DNA from: a virus
DNA: 64,000 nt
Direction: 5' to 3' (one strand)
IMG/VR virus record: IMGVR_UViG_3300029911_000001
Coordinates: 62,001 to 126,000 of that record
How positions within the stretch are numbered: position 1 is the stretch's first letter; every line of letters starts with the position of its first letter. Positions 53,099-62,696 of the stretch are shown here, piece after piece. The position numbers and the translations under genes are program-made. A model generated the notes under the pieces. The model was not told the DNA's origin. It worked only from the letters and a program-made list of their open reading frames with translations, and searched no databases.

Positions 53099-56053
53099 TC
53101 AACGAGTTAGCGGGATGTGGGGTTCGATGATAAACTGATTAGGTGTGATAGCTCTACCCACAACAATAATCCACTGGCAGTTGGTTGTGACGTTCGAGTA
53201 GTCCTGAGTAAGGATTCCACCGACTGTAGCGTAGATGAGAGCACCTACAGTGAAGTTAGCTCCATCATATTCATAGACCCCGCCATAATTGGTACCCACG
53301 GTTATTGGAGCCCCTGCTGTGGCTGTGGAGAGGGTGATGCCGGAAACGATAGGGTATATAGGGTAGCCTTGTCCGTCCGTTACCACGGTAGTTGGGTCTA
53401 TGGCTGACACTCCGCCATCACTCTGCACCATAACTGCTGTGAGGGGAATGAGATTGGTATTCGCGTTAAAGGTCAAGGTCGGGCTGGTACTGCTGGAGGG
53501 TATGCTTACGGTAGCTGTAGGTGCTGAGGAGGATGTGATAGTCGCGGAGATGTAACTACCAGTCATAACCTGCTGAGCCGTGGTAAGACCATGAATCGCG
53601 ATGACCTGAATTACATCTCCCTTGTTGAGAGACTGAACAATGGACATTTGAATGGTGGTTGGCCCTGTCTGAGTTCCGTCAGTGGACACAGTATCGAGCA
53701 CCGTAGTACTGTTCAACATAAGGTTAGCCGTGCGGTAGCCCAAGCCCCCAATACCCCAATTAATCTCAACTACGATGGCATAGTTACCTGTAGCCTGAGC
53801 GGTAAAAGTGTTATCACTTGTGACGTTCCCTGTCAAGTCGAAATCTACTTGGTCAAAGGACACAGGGAGACCCGCTTGTCCAACCGGCACTGAGTTGATA
53901 ACCGAGTTAACTTCTGCCTTCCAGCCCACGTTAGTAAAATCCTGAAGCAGGAATTGCTGTTGCTGTATAGCCGACTGAATGGCAGTACTAATAGTTGTTC
54001 CCTGCTGTTGCGCTGCTGCATAGCTCAAGTTAGTGCGGAGCATCGCTATCTGCGTGCCAATAGGCAACTGCTGAATGTCGGGTCGCATGAGAAATGTGTT
54101 CGGGTTAAAGGTCGTCCCCTGCCACCCGGATTGTCCCGCTGCGGGTCCCCCATTGGTGGAGAAAGTAACCACTGGGGCCTTGGGAATCTGAAGCAGAGGG
54201 TAGCCCGGAACCCATGTACGATTGCGGGTAGCCGCGTCCGCCTTTAGCTGGTTGTAAATGGTGAGGTCGCCTAGTGGGTCGATAGCTGAATCTAACGCAG
54301 CCGGGTAGCTCACCACGAACTGAACAAGGTATGGGTCTTGCAGCAATAGAGCTTGAAGGTTCGCGTTGAAGGTACGCCAAAACTGGGTGAAACGGTCAAC
54401 GAGCTTGGCCTCCGCGAACTGGTCGTAGATGAACTTGAACTGGGGTCTAGTCGTGGTGTACGTCGGTGTGTTCTTGATGTTTGTGTCCGCGAGAGCAATT
54501 ACTTCCTGCAACACGTTCCCTATAGCAGAAGGGAACGTGCAGGGAGTCGGGTACTCTGCCTCACCATTACCGAGAGTGACTGTGGATGTGACGGTGGGGT
54601 TGACGGAGGTAGCCGTGTAGTCAAGGTCGGTGCCAGTGAATGAGGATACGTAGTTAGGGCTCACGTAGGAATCCCAAAGCTGGCTGCGGGTGTAACCAAG
54701 TAGAGAAGCTTCAAGATAGGAAAGCTGCCACAACAAGTTACCTTGAACCGTTGGCGTGGCACCAGTCAGTGTGGCGATGAGGGGAATAGCCTTGGGAGCA
54801 TTGCTCAATGTTGTGCTGGGGAGGACGGCGTTCCATGGCGTCGGAGTCGCTGCCAGATAAACCAGTGACGGGGATACCAGTTGGGTGTACGCGACTTGGA
54901 AGTTTTGAACCCATGAACCTAAGCGTCCGTTACGAGCCGACGCCAAGTAAAAGAGCCATGCAGATGTTAGGTTAGGGTCGAAGTTGGACGCTACCACCTG
55001 TTCGAGTGTGACAAAGTGTACCATAGCCTTACGCAGGTTGGCATTGCGAACGGTGAGGTCAGGGTTGGCATAGTCTGGGTCGGTTGGTTCAATCGTCTGG
55101 TCGCGGAGGGTCGGGACGATGGAAACGATGTTGCCCTGATAGGTAGCTGATGGCATCTGGTAGTTCGAAATGATGGTCGAGGGATCGGGCACTGCACCCT
55201 GCATCGAGTGGTTGACACTGAACGGGTTGGCAAGGTTGGTCGCCGCGTAAGTAGGTGGAAGAAAAGTAGGGGTCGAGGTTGAGTTCTCCATCGTAGTGAT
55301 GAAGTTAGGGTCACTCAAGTCCTGCCCAGTATTGGGGATGAGACCACCGAGGGGGGGGACGAAGGCGGATGTGCCAAATTGCAAGCCACTGTAGGTCTGA
55401 ATGGTGGTCGGATAATTCGAGAAGATATTGATGTTCGGAACGTGGAGCACGCACTGATTGAAGGCGAAGTTGGTGTCGAACTTCAAGCTCTTCGCCGTCA
55501 ATGCAAACGCGCTGAGAGGTACGAAGTTGAAGCCATTCCAATGCCAGATGGTGTCGGAGAACAGATTCGGGATGGCCGGTAGGTTGGGAAGACCCCAGTT
55601 ACAAATCTCGTTCAGGGTAAGAGCAAGGGCGTTCAGGTTCTGCTGCACCATGCCCACAAGGTTCAACTCCATCGACTGAAGGATACCGATGTTCTGAGTG
55701 ACAGCCGAGATGAGACCAATGATTTCCTGCTGATAGTCGTTGATGCCCTTGATGATTTTGATGGAGTCTGCCACGTACTTTATACCACGTGGAAGGTCAG
55801 ACAGCTTGCCATCAATGGCAAGGTTGTTCATGTTAGTGTAGAGGTCTATCTTCTCCATCAGGTCCTTCTTTTTTTGAAGGAGCCAATGCTGTGCATCGCC
55901 GATGTTCCGTTCAAGTAGACGACCGTCTTCAAGAGCTTTATGGTAATACTTCTCAATCGTGGGGTCGCCGAGAGGGGATAGGCGTGTCACCGCTCCTTTT
56001 GCCTTTATGGGCCACATCTCGGCGTTCTGTAGGTCTGTAGTAAAAGTCGCCAT
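53099..56053 (-). CDS. Large tail/baseplate protein, unknown
   Basis: This gene encodes 984 residues. The first 150 residues are helical and include DAQHWLLQKKKDLMEKIDLY and IIKGINDYQQEIIGLISAV. The rest is beta-rich and Thr/Pro-rich with PNIPAIPN-type sequence, ending in a domain typical of fibre tips (DGANFTVGALIYATVGGILT). It is the last gene of the hub operon, followed by a strong terminator. It may be a tail sheath-initiator, baseplate or fibre protein. No family named. Confidence 0.6.
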   Translation of the reverse strand: MATFTTDLQNAEMWPIKAKGAVTRLSPLGDPTIEKYYHKALEDGRLLERNIGDAQHWLLQKKKDLMEKIDLYTNMNNLAIDGKLSDLPRGIKYVADSIKIIKGINDYQQEIIGLISAVTQNIGILQSMELNLVGMVQQNLNALALTLNEICNWGLPNLPAIPNLFSDTIWHWNGFNFVPLSAFALTAKSLKFDTNFAFNQCVLHVPNINIFSNYPTTIQTYSGLQFGTSAFVPPLGGLIPNTGQDLSDPNFITTMENSTSTPTFLPPTYAATNLANPFSVNHSMQGAVPDPSTIISNYQMPSATYQGNIVSIVPTLRDQTIEPTDPDYANPDLTVRNANLRKAMVHFVTLEQVVASNFDPNLTSAWLFYLASARNGRLGSWVQNFQVAYTQLVSPSLVYLAATPTPWNAVLPSTTLSNAPKAIPLIATLTGATPTVQGNLLWQLSYLEASLLGYTRSQLWDSYVSPNYVSSFTGTDLDYTATSVNPTVTSTVTLGNGEAEYPTPCTFPSAIGNVLQEVIALADTNIKNTPTYTTTRPQFKFIYDQFAEAKLVDRFTQFWRTFNANLQALLLQDPYLVQFVVSYPAALDSAIDPLGDLTIYNQLKADAATRNRTWVPGYPLLQIPKAPVVTFSTNGGPAAGQSGWQGTTFNPNTFLMRPDIQQLPIGTQIAMLRTNLSYAAAQQQGTTISTAIQSAIQQQQFLLQDFTNVGWKAEVNSVINSVPVGQAGLPVSFDQVDFDLTGNVTSDNTFTAQATGNYAIVVEINWGIGGLGYRTANLMLNSTTVLDTVSTDGTQTGPTTIQMSIVQSLNKGDVIQVIAIHGLTTAQQVMTGSYISATITSSSAPTATVSIPSSSTSPTLTFNANTNLIPLTAVMVQSDGGVSAIDPTTVVTDGQGYPIYPIVSGITLSTATAGAPITVGTNYGGVYEYDGANFTVGALIYATVGGILTQDYSNVTTNCQWIIVVGRAITPNQFIIEPHIPLTR

Positions 56054-56063
56054 TATCCTTGCC

Positions 56064-56321
56064 TTACCCTTGCCTTACCCTATCAATGACCCGTCGTATA
56101 GCTTTAAGCGGGTACGAGTAGTCGTTGTTGTGCAGATACGCCCTGAAGAAAAACTCAAACTCAGGGTCTTGAATGTCGTAGCCATCTTCCTCTACATAGA
56201 AACGCAAGGTGTCAACGATGGCTTGGTCCCCATCATCGTCATCCGGCTGGCCGTCATCTTCAACGTCATCGTGCTCCAAGAGCCAGTCAATCTTATTCGC
56301 GTTGAGGTCGTCTTGATTCAT
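56064..56321 (-). CDS. Small acidic protein, unknown function
   Basis: This gene encodes 85 residues, very acidic (EHDDVEDDGQPDDDDGDQAI, about 18-37), with an aromatic-rich second half. TAATG overlap with the spike gene. By position and size it could be an accessory chaperone or a small baseplate protein. No family recognised. Confidence 0.6.
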   Translation of the reverse strand: MNQDDLNANKIDWLLEHDDVEDDGQPDDDDGDQAIVDTLRFYVEEDGYDIQDPEFEFFFRAYLHNNDYSYPLKAIRRVIDRVRQG

Positions 56322-58621
56322 TAGCTGTTCTCGTCCGATACATAGTCGCCCTGATTGTGAACGATATCCGGGGCCTCTGTTGTGTGCCTCGTCATTGCTG
56401 ACTGGATAATCTTCTGAGCCGACTGTACATGGTCGGTCTTAGTGGTACCCCGGAAGGTTGCACATTCCAAGATGTAATCTCCTGTGATGTGCTCGTGCTT
56501 GTTGCCCTTGATGAGTAGGTCTACGTCACCGTTGATTTCCAACCGCAAAGCCTTCTGTTGCTTGTTCTGACCGATGGTCATTTCAACCCCGCCATCGAGA
56601 GCCGCTGTGAGCGACCGTCCTAATTGGTCTGCTCCTACCGCAAGCACGATAGCCCCGGCAAGGTCGAGGAGTAAGGACTGACCAGAGGCTGGGTTGCTGC
56701 CAATGCGGAGGAGAACGTCCCGTACCGCGTGCAAGTCAACCGATAGACCGTGAGCATCGGCATTCGTCAGTGGAGCCCCTGACCAGTTGTAAGGCAGCAT
56801 GTTGACTTGTGGCGTGCCCACCTGTGTAAGGTCGTGAAAGGCATAAATGTTATCCCCGGCTCCGTAAGTGGGGCGACCGGGTGAGTGAGAGTCGAGACGG
56901 CTGGTTGAAGTCACAGCGTACGGCGTCTTACCCTGTCCATCCTGATAGCCGTTAACAAGGTGACGACGCTTGGAGTTAGGGTCACGGGCACCAATACGGG
57001 CTACGAAGGCACCATCAGCCGCGAGGCGTAGGGAGATGTTCTCCGCACCAGTCTTATTGGTGAGGTCACCGGCATCGCCAGCGGCCAGCTTGGGGGCTGT
57101 CCAATAGTTGAGTGTACGCTGCTGCACCGAGTCATTCTTGCTCCGAGTCTGGGTGAGCACTGTGCGACCACGGTCGGGGAGAGAGGTATCGTCGGCACCG
57201 AGACGAATGACGCTCTGACCCAAAGCTTGAAGGTCGATGGCATCTTCCTCATCGCGGTTCTTTCCGACAACCAGCTTGAGGGAACCTACAAGGTGACCTT
57301 CGAGAGAGCGACCGGCACCATGCGGGTGCTCATACCCTCCAGCCAGAGGGATGTTCTCCTTAGGCATCGTGGCACCAATTTCAAACGATGTGAATCCTTC
57401 CTTGGTAACGTCCCAGCGAGTGGTGTTGTACTCGTAGGGGAAGCGGATGGAATGGCAGGATGCAGCCAAGCGTGCTTCAACATGGTCAGCCGAATCCACG
57501 GCAGGAATGTAACCCGACTCAAAATCAGCACCGAAGCGTCCTTGCTGAGTGTAGGGACTAAGCACCGGTTTGAGCACCATACCATAGGTGGACTTGTCGA
57601 ACAGGTTGTACCCCACCAGAGTGCCCGTGGTCTTTTCCGCGATGAAGCCACGACGCTGAGGCGTGATGCCCTCGGCCAATGTGGGACCTACAGGAGCCGA
57701 CTCTGCTCCTGCAATAGGATGGTCGAAGCCTTGGTTAGCGAGGTATGATTCACTGTCAAATGAAATTTCACCTGTCGTCTGGATAGTAGTGCGTTGCCAT
57801 GGGTCAGCCGTAGTTCCTAGAGCAAAGTCAAGCAAACTACTCTGAAGAATCTCAGGAGTGAGAGGATAGTCAAGAGCGTATTCCTGAACTCTGTCCGTCT
57901 GCTCCGACCATGCGATTACATCCTGCTCACCGGATATATAACGGTCGGATGGTTGAGCATTAGGTTGTAGATACACAACTGATTCCTTGGAGCCATCAGG
58001 TAAGACGACAGGGGTGACCGTAGATGCTCCGGGACGGGTGACTGCACCCTTGAACTCAATGCCAGAGTGCGTGTACTGGAAACGTGTGCCGGTCATCTGC
58101 ACCCAGAGACGACGGTGGGTATCCAACCGGTCGCGAGTCATGTCCTGTGACGACTTGTCCCAACCGGCATCTACCTTCTCAGTGTAGCCCGAAGCCATGG
58201 ATACTGCACGCTGTCCGGGATATGCCTTGCGGTAGTTGCCACGGACACGACGGTTGACGATGGGAACCTTCGTCCCCATGTTGTATCCAATTACATCCTG
58301 AGACCGTTGAATGTCAGTTACAACTGGAGTGAGTAGAGCGTACTGAACATAACCGTTGTCATAGAAGATAGGCACGGTGAGAAACAGGGCACCCTCTTCC
58401 GGCATCGCCACGTCGGAGGACTCGGCTGAGTTGGAGTTAGCGGGAAGGATGTTTACTTCTCTCAGAATAGCCCCGTTCCGAGTATCCATAAGCGAAGCAA
58501 TACCTCGCTCCCAGTCCATGGTCAGAATGGATGCTACAAAAACTTGGAATTGTTCCTCACTGCGCTGGGCAGCGTGAAGCGGGGGTCGGTACTCATTCGC
58601 TCTTGTTGTTGAATATCCCAT
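56321..58621 (-). CDS. Baseplate hub/spike protein with C-terminal beta-helix
   Basis: This gene encodes 766 residues. The N-terminal part is mixed. The C-terminal 250 residues contain repeated short strands such as LDLAGAIVLAVGADQLGRSL, LDGGVEMTIGQN and EINGDVDLLIKGNKHEHITG, then YILECATF. This is the gp5/gpV-type triple beta-helix that forms the membrane-piercing spike. It lies next to the hub-type gene at 58630. A separate tip protein with a metal site is not seen in this gene. Confidence 0.65.
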   Translation of the reverse strand: MGYSTTRANEYRPPLHAAQRSEEQFQVFVASILTMDWERGIASLMDTRNGAILREVNILPANSNSAESSDVAMPEEGALFLTVPIFYDNGYVQYALLTPVVTDIQRSQDVIGYNMGTKVPIVNRRVRGNYRKAYPGQRAVSMASGYTEKVDAGWDKSSQDMTRDRLDTHRRLWVQMTGTRFQYTHSGIEFKGAVTRPGASTVTPVVLPDGSKESVVYLQPNAQPSDRYISGEQDVIAWSEQTDRVQEYALDYPLTPEILQSSLLDFALGTTADPWQRTTIQTTGEISFDSESYLANQGFDHPIAGAESAPVGPTLAEGITPQRRGFIAEKTTGTLVGYNLFDKSTYGMVLKPVLSPYTQQGRFGADFESGYIPAVDSADHVEARLAASCHSIRFPYEYNTTRWDVTKEGFTSFEIGATMPKENIPLAGGYEHPHGAGRSLEGHLVGSLKLVVGKNRDEEDAIDLQALGQSVIRLGADDTSLPDRGRTVLTQTRSKNDSVQQRTLNYWTAPKLAAGDAGDLTNKTGAENISLRLAADGAFVARIGARDPNSKRRHLVNGYQDGQGKTPYAVTSTSRLDSHSPGRPTYGAGDNIYAFHDLTQVGTPQVNMLPYNWSGAPLTNADAHGLSVDLHAVRDVLLRIGSNPASGQSLLLDLAGAIVLAVGADQLGRSLTAALDGGVEMTIGQNKQQKALRLEINGDVDLLIKGNKHEHITGDYILECATFRGTTKTDHVQSAQKIIQSAMTRHTTEAPDIVHNQGDYVSDENS

Positions 58622-58629
58622 GACACCCT

Positions 58630-61515
58630 TTATGTAGTGCTCTTGTTACCATTCAGTAGTTTGCTGACAAAGGTCTGAGCTTGCTGGTCTGAGGATGGTG
58701 TTACCCCCAGAGCATTGGGGATTTGTGTGTTGTTTGTCGGAGGAGTGACTGGACGATACAGCGGGGTGAGATTACTAGGAGGGGGCGGTCCTCCCGAAAC
58801 AAAAAAGTCTATACGATTTGCAACATCATCCAACGAGTCGGCGATGTCGTTGTCAGGTTGCGTGTCCTTGGTACCGTTTTGGGGAGTCCCCGGTGGCGGA
58901 GTCACCAACTCAAAACTCGTGGCTGATTGTTCAAAACTGGATAGGGTGCTCAGCTTGGACATCTCAGATGCCAGCGAGGCGCTGGGGTCAATCGCAGAAG
59001 GAGAACCTACTCCCGCGAAGAGGAACACGTTGGCTCCGGTGATGGACTGAGTTTCGAGGCTGTTCACAGCCGTGGTCGTGAGAATGCCTAGTCGGGTTTC
59101 GAGCAACGCTTCGTTGAGAGACTTCCACCGTCCCCATGGAAACGGTGTAAGCAGTTCATATCCACCTTCGTCCGTGTAAGGCTGAGCGGTGAGAATCTTC
59201 TGCATGTACCATATATTGATACCAGTGGATGGTGTCTTGTTGGTGGGGGGTTGCTGACCGTTGCTTGTGGTCTGAGTCACAGCTTCATCCTGAGCCGGGA
59301 CGAGCCAGTTGGACTTAGAGAAGAAGGGTTGTCCAATAGGAACAGGTGCTCCACTACAGTTGGTGAACTTACCATCTGCCTGTATTGTGGTTTTGTCGTT
59401 TTGCACGCGGAAGCTCTTAGTCGTGGTGTCCGCCTTAGTCTGCCACGAGGTTCCCCACTGGTTACGTCGGTTGCTGATGACTTCCCAATCCTCCTGATAC
59501 ACAGGCTTGTTAGGGGATTGACGTTGAGTGGCTGGTGAATTAACCAACTTGGCTTTGGAGTTAGAGGACACTCCCCCACTTCCCGACGCGGTGCTGGCCT
59601 TCTTGTTTGTAGCGTTGGTTGCCTGTGACTGACCAGTGGCCGTCGTGGGGTTTGTTGTCGTTGTGTTAGCGGAGCTAGGTGGTTCCGTCCACTGCATCAC
59701 AAGGTTGGGCTGTGTTGTGTAAATTACCTTGTCCTGCGTAGTTCCTGTGCTGCTGCCAACTGGGTGGGTTGCAGGGAACATCGGACGCTTACGCAAGCTG
59801 TCAAGCGTAATGGACATCGTGGCTGCGTTGCCATACTGATACTGGATACTGATGTTCTTGATGTACCCATACATATCCTTGTGAGGAAGATACATAGGAA
59901 ACCCCAGCTTCAATTCAGGACGCAGAGGGATGGTCAGTGTGTAGGTCTTCCAGCTACGGTTAGCACGCACCAATTCACATACCGCATATGTATACAAAGC
60001 GATCTTACTCCCATAACTGAGCCATGGGATTGGCCGAGCCGGTTCTTCCCGCACACCAAACTTAGCTAGTTTAGGGATGTCGATGTGCGTGATGGTGGGG
60101 AGCACCTGACGGGTGGATTCAGGGCTAATCATACCGTTCGTGATGATGGGTGTCTGCACCGTCACACGAGTTGCACGGATGCCCTGCTCATCTTCTGTCT
60201 CACTCTCAGTTTCAATCTCGCTCAGGTGGACGACGAATGGGTTGCTGTCTGTCCGCAAGTTGAGATAGGTGGGGTTCTTGCTGGTGTTGGTCGAATCGGT
60301 CACGTTGGTCACATCGAGGTTGTACAGGGGTGGTTTGAAGATGATGGTACCGTCCACGTCCTGAAATCCCTCATAGCCGATGGACTGAAGAATGGTACGG
60401 ATACGCTCTAGGCGATTCGTGATTCTTCCGTTAGTTAGCTGCAAACTTCCGATAGCCGTGTCCATCTGATAGTTTCTGATGAGTGACACGTAGAAGTCGG
60501 AGTTGGTCGCTTGTTCAACGAGAGATACCTTAGGGGAGACAGAGAATCTCGCGGGGATGTAGGAAGGGTCAGATGACCCCTGACTCTCTGGGTTTAGTCG
60601 TGTGCTGTTATTGTCGGCAGAGTCAGGGACGGGCTGGTCTTTATCCGACGGACCATCCTTACCCATGAGGTAACCTGTGATGTGAACTTCACGACGCAGG
60701 TTATCAAGGATAGGTTGCCATTTGTTGATGTATCCGGCTTCTACTGCTCCCGCCCAATCGTCCCCCTCTTGTCCCTGCTTGTTCAACTGGGCTTGCTGGA
60801 TGCTGGTGATGGTAAACTGGTCAGTCGAGATGGGGCGGGTGAAAACATCGCCAAGCATTTGGTAGGGATTCATACCATACTGATTGGTCTGATAGGGCAC
60901 AACGCTGCTATCCGAGTTTGTCAAGCTGGCCGGTGCGAGGTCGGTGTACATCAAAGCCAAGAAGTGAAGGATGCCAAGGCACTGAATCGAAATCTGTAAC
61001 ACCATGCCATTGTCTTGATGGTTGACGTTGGTTGTCAGCCCCTTGAAGACCCGGTAGTAAATAGTGTTACCGCTTGCCGATGCGAAGTACCCCTTGGCGA
61101 ATACCTGTACTTCCATCATACTTTCGATGAGGTTGTTTCCCCCCGGAGACTGATAGAGATACTTCTGATGATTAGGTACCGCGAGGGAAAAGTTGGCGGT
61201 GGGTACAAGGTTGTCCACATCGTAGGTCGCCTGAAACGATTGCACATGGTCGTTGAAGCTCACATAGGTATAGGAGCTAGGGTGGCTTGGGTTCGTCTTT
61301 GTGTCTTCAACGTAGGGGTTAACCAGATATGTCTTACCATTCAGATATATGATAATGTCAGGGGCCGTCTTAATGATTTCACGTTCCTGAACCGTCTGCA
61401 TTATGTTGCGGATGCTGTGGTTCCCTCCGGTTGCTTGGACGTTTACTTTTAACGTAGGTACGCTTCCGGCTGTATTGCCGGTGTTGGTGGTCGAGTTTGA
61501 AGTGGCGTCTGACAT
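58630..61515 (-). CDS. Baseplate hub (gp27/gpD-type) protein
   Basis: This gene encodes 961 residues. FNDHVQSFQATYDVDNLVPT near residue 85, then LAVPNHQKYLY, NLIESMMEVQVFAKGYF and YRVFKGLTTNVNHQDNGMVL match the N-terminal hub barrels of gpD-like proteins. The C-terminal 400 residues are Ser/Thr/Pro/Gln-rich and end in low-complexity segments, longer than in known hubs. It overlaps the next gene (TAATG). The hub carries the spike and initiates tube assembly. Confidence 0.7.
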   Translation of the reverse strand: MSDATSNSTTNTGNTAGSVPTLKVNVQATGGNHSIRNIMQTVQEREIIKTAPDIIIYLNGKTYLVNPYVEDTKTNPSHPSSYTYVSFNDHVQSFQATYDVDNLVPTANFSLAVPNHQKYLYQSPGGNNLIESMMEVQVFAKGYFASASGNTIYYRVFKGLTTNVNHQDNGMVLQISIQCLGILHFLALMYTDLAPASLTNSDSSVVPYQTNQYGMNPYQMLGDVFTRPISTDQFTITSIQQAQLNKQGQEGDDWAGAVEAGYINKWQPILDNLRREVHITGYLMGKDGPSDKDQPVPDSADNNSTRLNPESQGSSDPSYIPARFSVSPKVSLVEQATNSDFYVSLIRNYQMDTAIGSLQLTNGRITNRLERIRTILQSIGYEGFQDVDGTIIFKPPLYNLDVTNVTDSTNTSKNPTYLNLRTDSNPFVVHLSEIETESETEDEQGIRATRVTVQTPIITNGMISPESTRQVLPTITHIDIPKLAKFGVREEPARPIPWLSYGSKIALYTYAVCELVRANRSWKTYTLTIPLRPELKLGFPMYLPHKDMYGYIKNISIQYQYGNAATMSITLDSLRKRPMFPATHPVGSSTGTTQDKVIYTTQPNLVMQWTEPPSSANTTTTNPTTATGQSQATNATNKKASTASGSGGVSSNSKAKLVNSPATQRQSPNKPVYQEDWEVISNRRNQWGTSWQTKADTTTKSFRVQNDKTTIQADGKFTNCSGAPVPIGQPFFSKSNWLVPAQDEAVTQTTSNGQQPPTNKTPSTGINIWYMQKILTAQPYTDEGGYELLTPFPWGRWKSLNEALLETRLGILTTTAVNSLETQSITGANVFLFAGVGSPSAIDPSASLASEMSKLSTLSSFEQSATSFELVTPPPGTPQNGTKDTQPDNDIADSLDDVANRIDFFVSGGPPPPSNLTPLYRPVTPPTNNTQIPNALGVTPSSDQQAQTFVSKLLNGNKSTT

Positions 61516-62696
61516 TAGGGGTACACATAGGACGTGGGTGCAAATATGTATTGCATCTGTCCTTGACTGGTGGAAGCCAACGGGTTGGTGAACGGATTCA
61601 ACTCATCGTTGGTAGAAGCTACAACCGAAGGTGAATCCGCATAGGGGTTGTTAGCGAGGTTGCTAGTAGCAGCGGCTGTAGTTGAGGCAGTCGATGGGAC
61701 TGTCTGCTGAGACAAGGTGTTGTTCACCGTGCTCTGACCTGTGGTTCCCATCACAGCCGGGTAGCTGTGCCCTCTCTGAATGTTGTTGTGCTTGCTGTCC
61801 CAGTAACCAGAACTATCCCGGTAACGCTCCTTCCATGCAATAAAGGTCAACTCAAAATCAATCAGGAAGGGGTTATCGGCATTCTGAGAAATACCCATGG
61901 ACTCGAACATCCCAGACCAGATGAAGTTACCGACCCACAGGTCGATGTCTTGGTGCATACGAATACGACGGCGTAGGAAATCGGTCGCCAGCGGACCTTC
62001 GTTGAATTCCTCCCCCTCAAACCAATACCCATTATTCTCATAAACCTGCAACAATTGCATCAGGTTACGGTAGGATTCAGCGTAGAACTTAAACTCATCC
62101 GTGAGACCGAGAGCGAAGTAGGAACCCGCTGTCTGTCCTGATATACGAATAGAGGATACGTCCTCCCCCCACACACCGAACTGCCAGCCTCCTCGTGTAA
62201 CCGCCTGAGTATCCACTGTCTGCTTACTCACCTCGATGGTTTTGGGGTTGATAAGGAACGTGAACTCCGCATCCTGAGTAGGATCAAACACCCCTGTGGT
62301 GGGTATTACTCCCCGATGTGGGATGCGAATTTTCACGTAATCAGTGAGATTTTTGTTGGCACCAGTCACAAAAAAATCCCTGTTGGTGATTTGATGTGAG
62401 GTCATGACGCTGTTGCCCCTCGCATCCGTGGTTGCGGAAGCGTTGATGAACACTGCTTGAATGACGTTTAGGTCTATGCTGCTGGGAATAAACCGCTTCT
62501 CAGCACGTATGGGCAGGTTGCCTGTAAGACTGGCGTCACTGAGGTTGTTAACCGCAGGTAACACCGGCGTCGATATCATGGAAGTAGTTGGAGCAGCGTC
62601 GATTGTATCAAACGGAGGATCGGGTTGAGCCGTCACAGTCACGTTGGTGGTTTGTGTGTTCGTCGCCGGATTGAAGTTTTCAGATGTAATTGCCAT
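61515..62696 (-). CDS. Baseplate/tail-tube-associated protein
   Basis: This gene encodes 393 residues. FTFLINPKTIEVSKQTVDTQ and GGWQFGVWGEDVSSIRISGQ, then YRNLMQLLQVYENNGYWFEG, form a pattern found in hub-proximal tail proteins of large phages. The first 75 residues and last 70 are low-complexity Thr/Pro/Ser. It sits between the hub and the transglycosylase-bearing protein with TAATG overlaps. Structural role inferred from position. Confidence 0.6.
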   Translation of the reverse strand: MAITSENFNPATNTQTTNVTVTAQPDPPFDTIDAAPTTSMISTPVLPAVNNLSDASLTGNLPIRAEKRFIPSSIDLNVIQAVFINASATTDARGNSVMTSHQITNRDFFVTGANKNLTDYVKIRIPHRGVIPTTGVFDPTQDAEFTFLINPKTIEVSKQTVDTQAVTRGGWQFGVWGEDVSSIRISGQTAGSYFALGLTDEFKFYAESYRNLMQLLQVYENNGYWFEGEEFNEGPLATDFLRRRIRMHQDIDLWVGNFIWSGMFESMGISQNADNPFLIDFELTFIAWKERYRDSSGYWDSKHNNIQRGHSYPAVMGTTGQSTVNNTLSQQTVPSTASTTAAATSNLANNPYADSPSVVASTNDELNPFTNPLASTSQGQMQYIFAPTSYVYP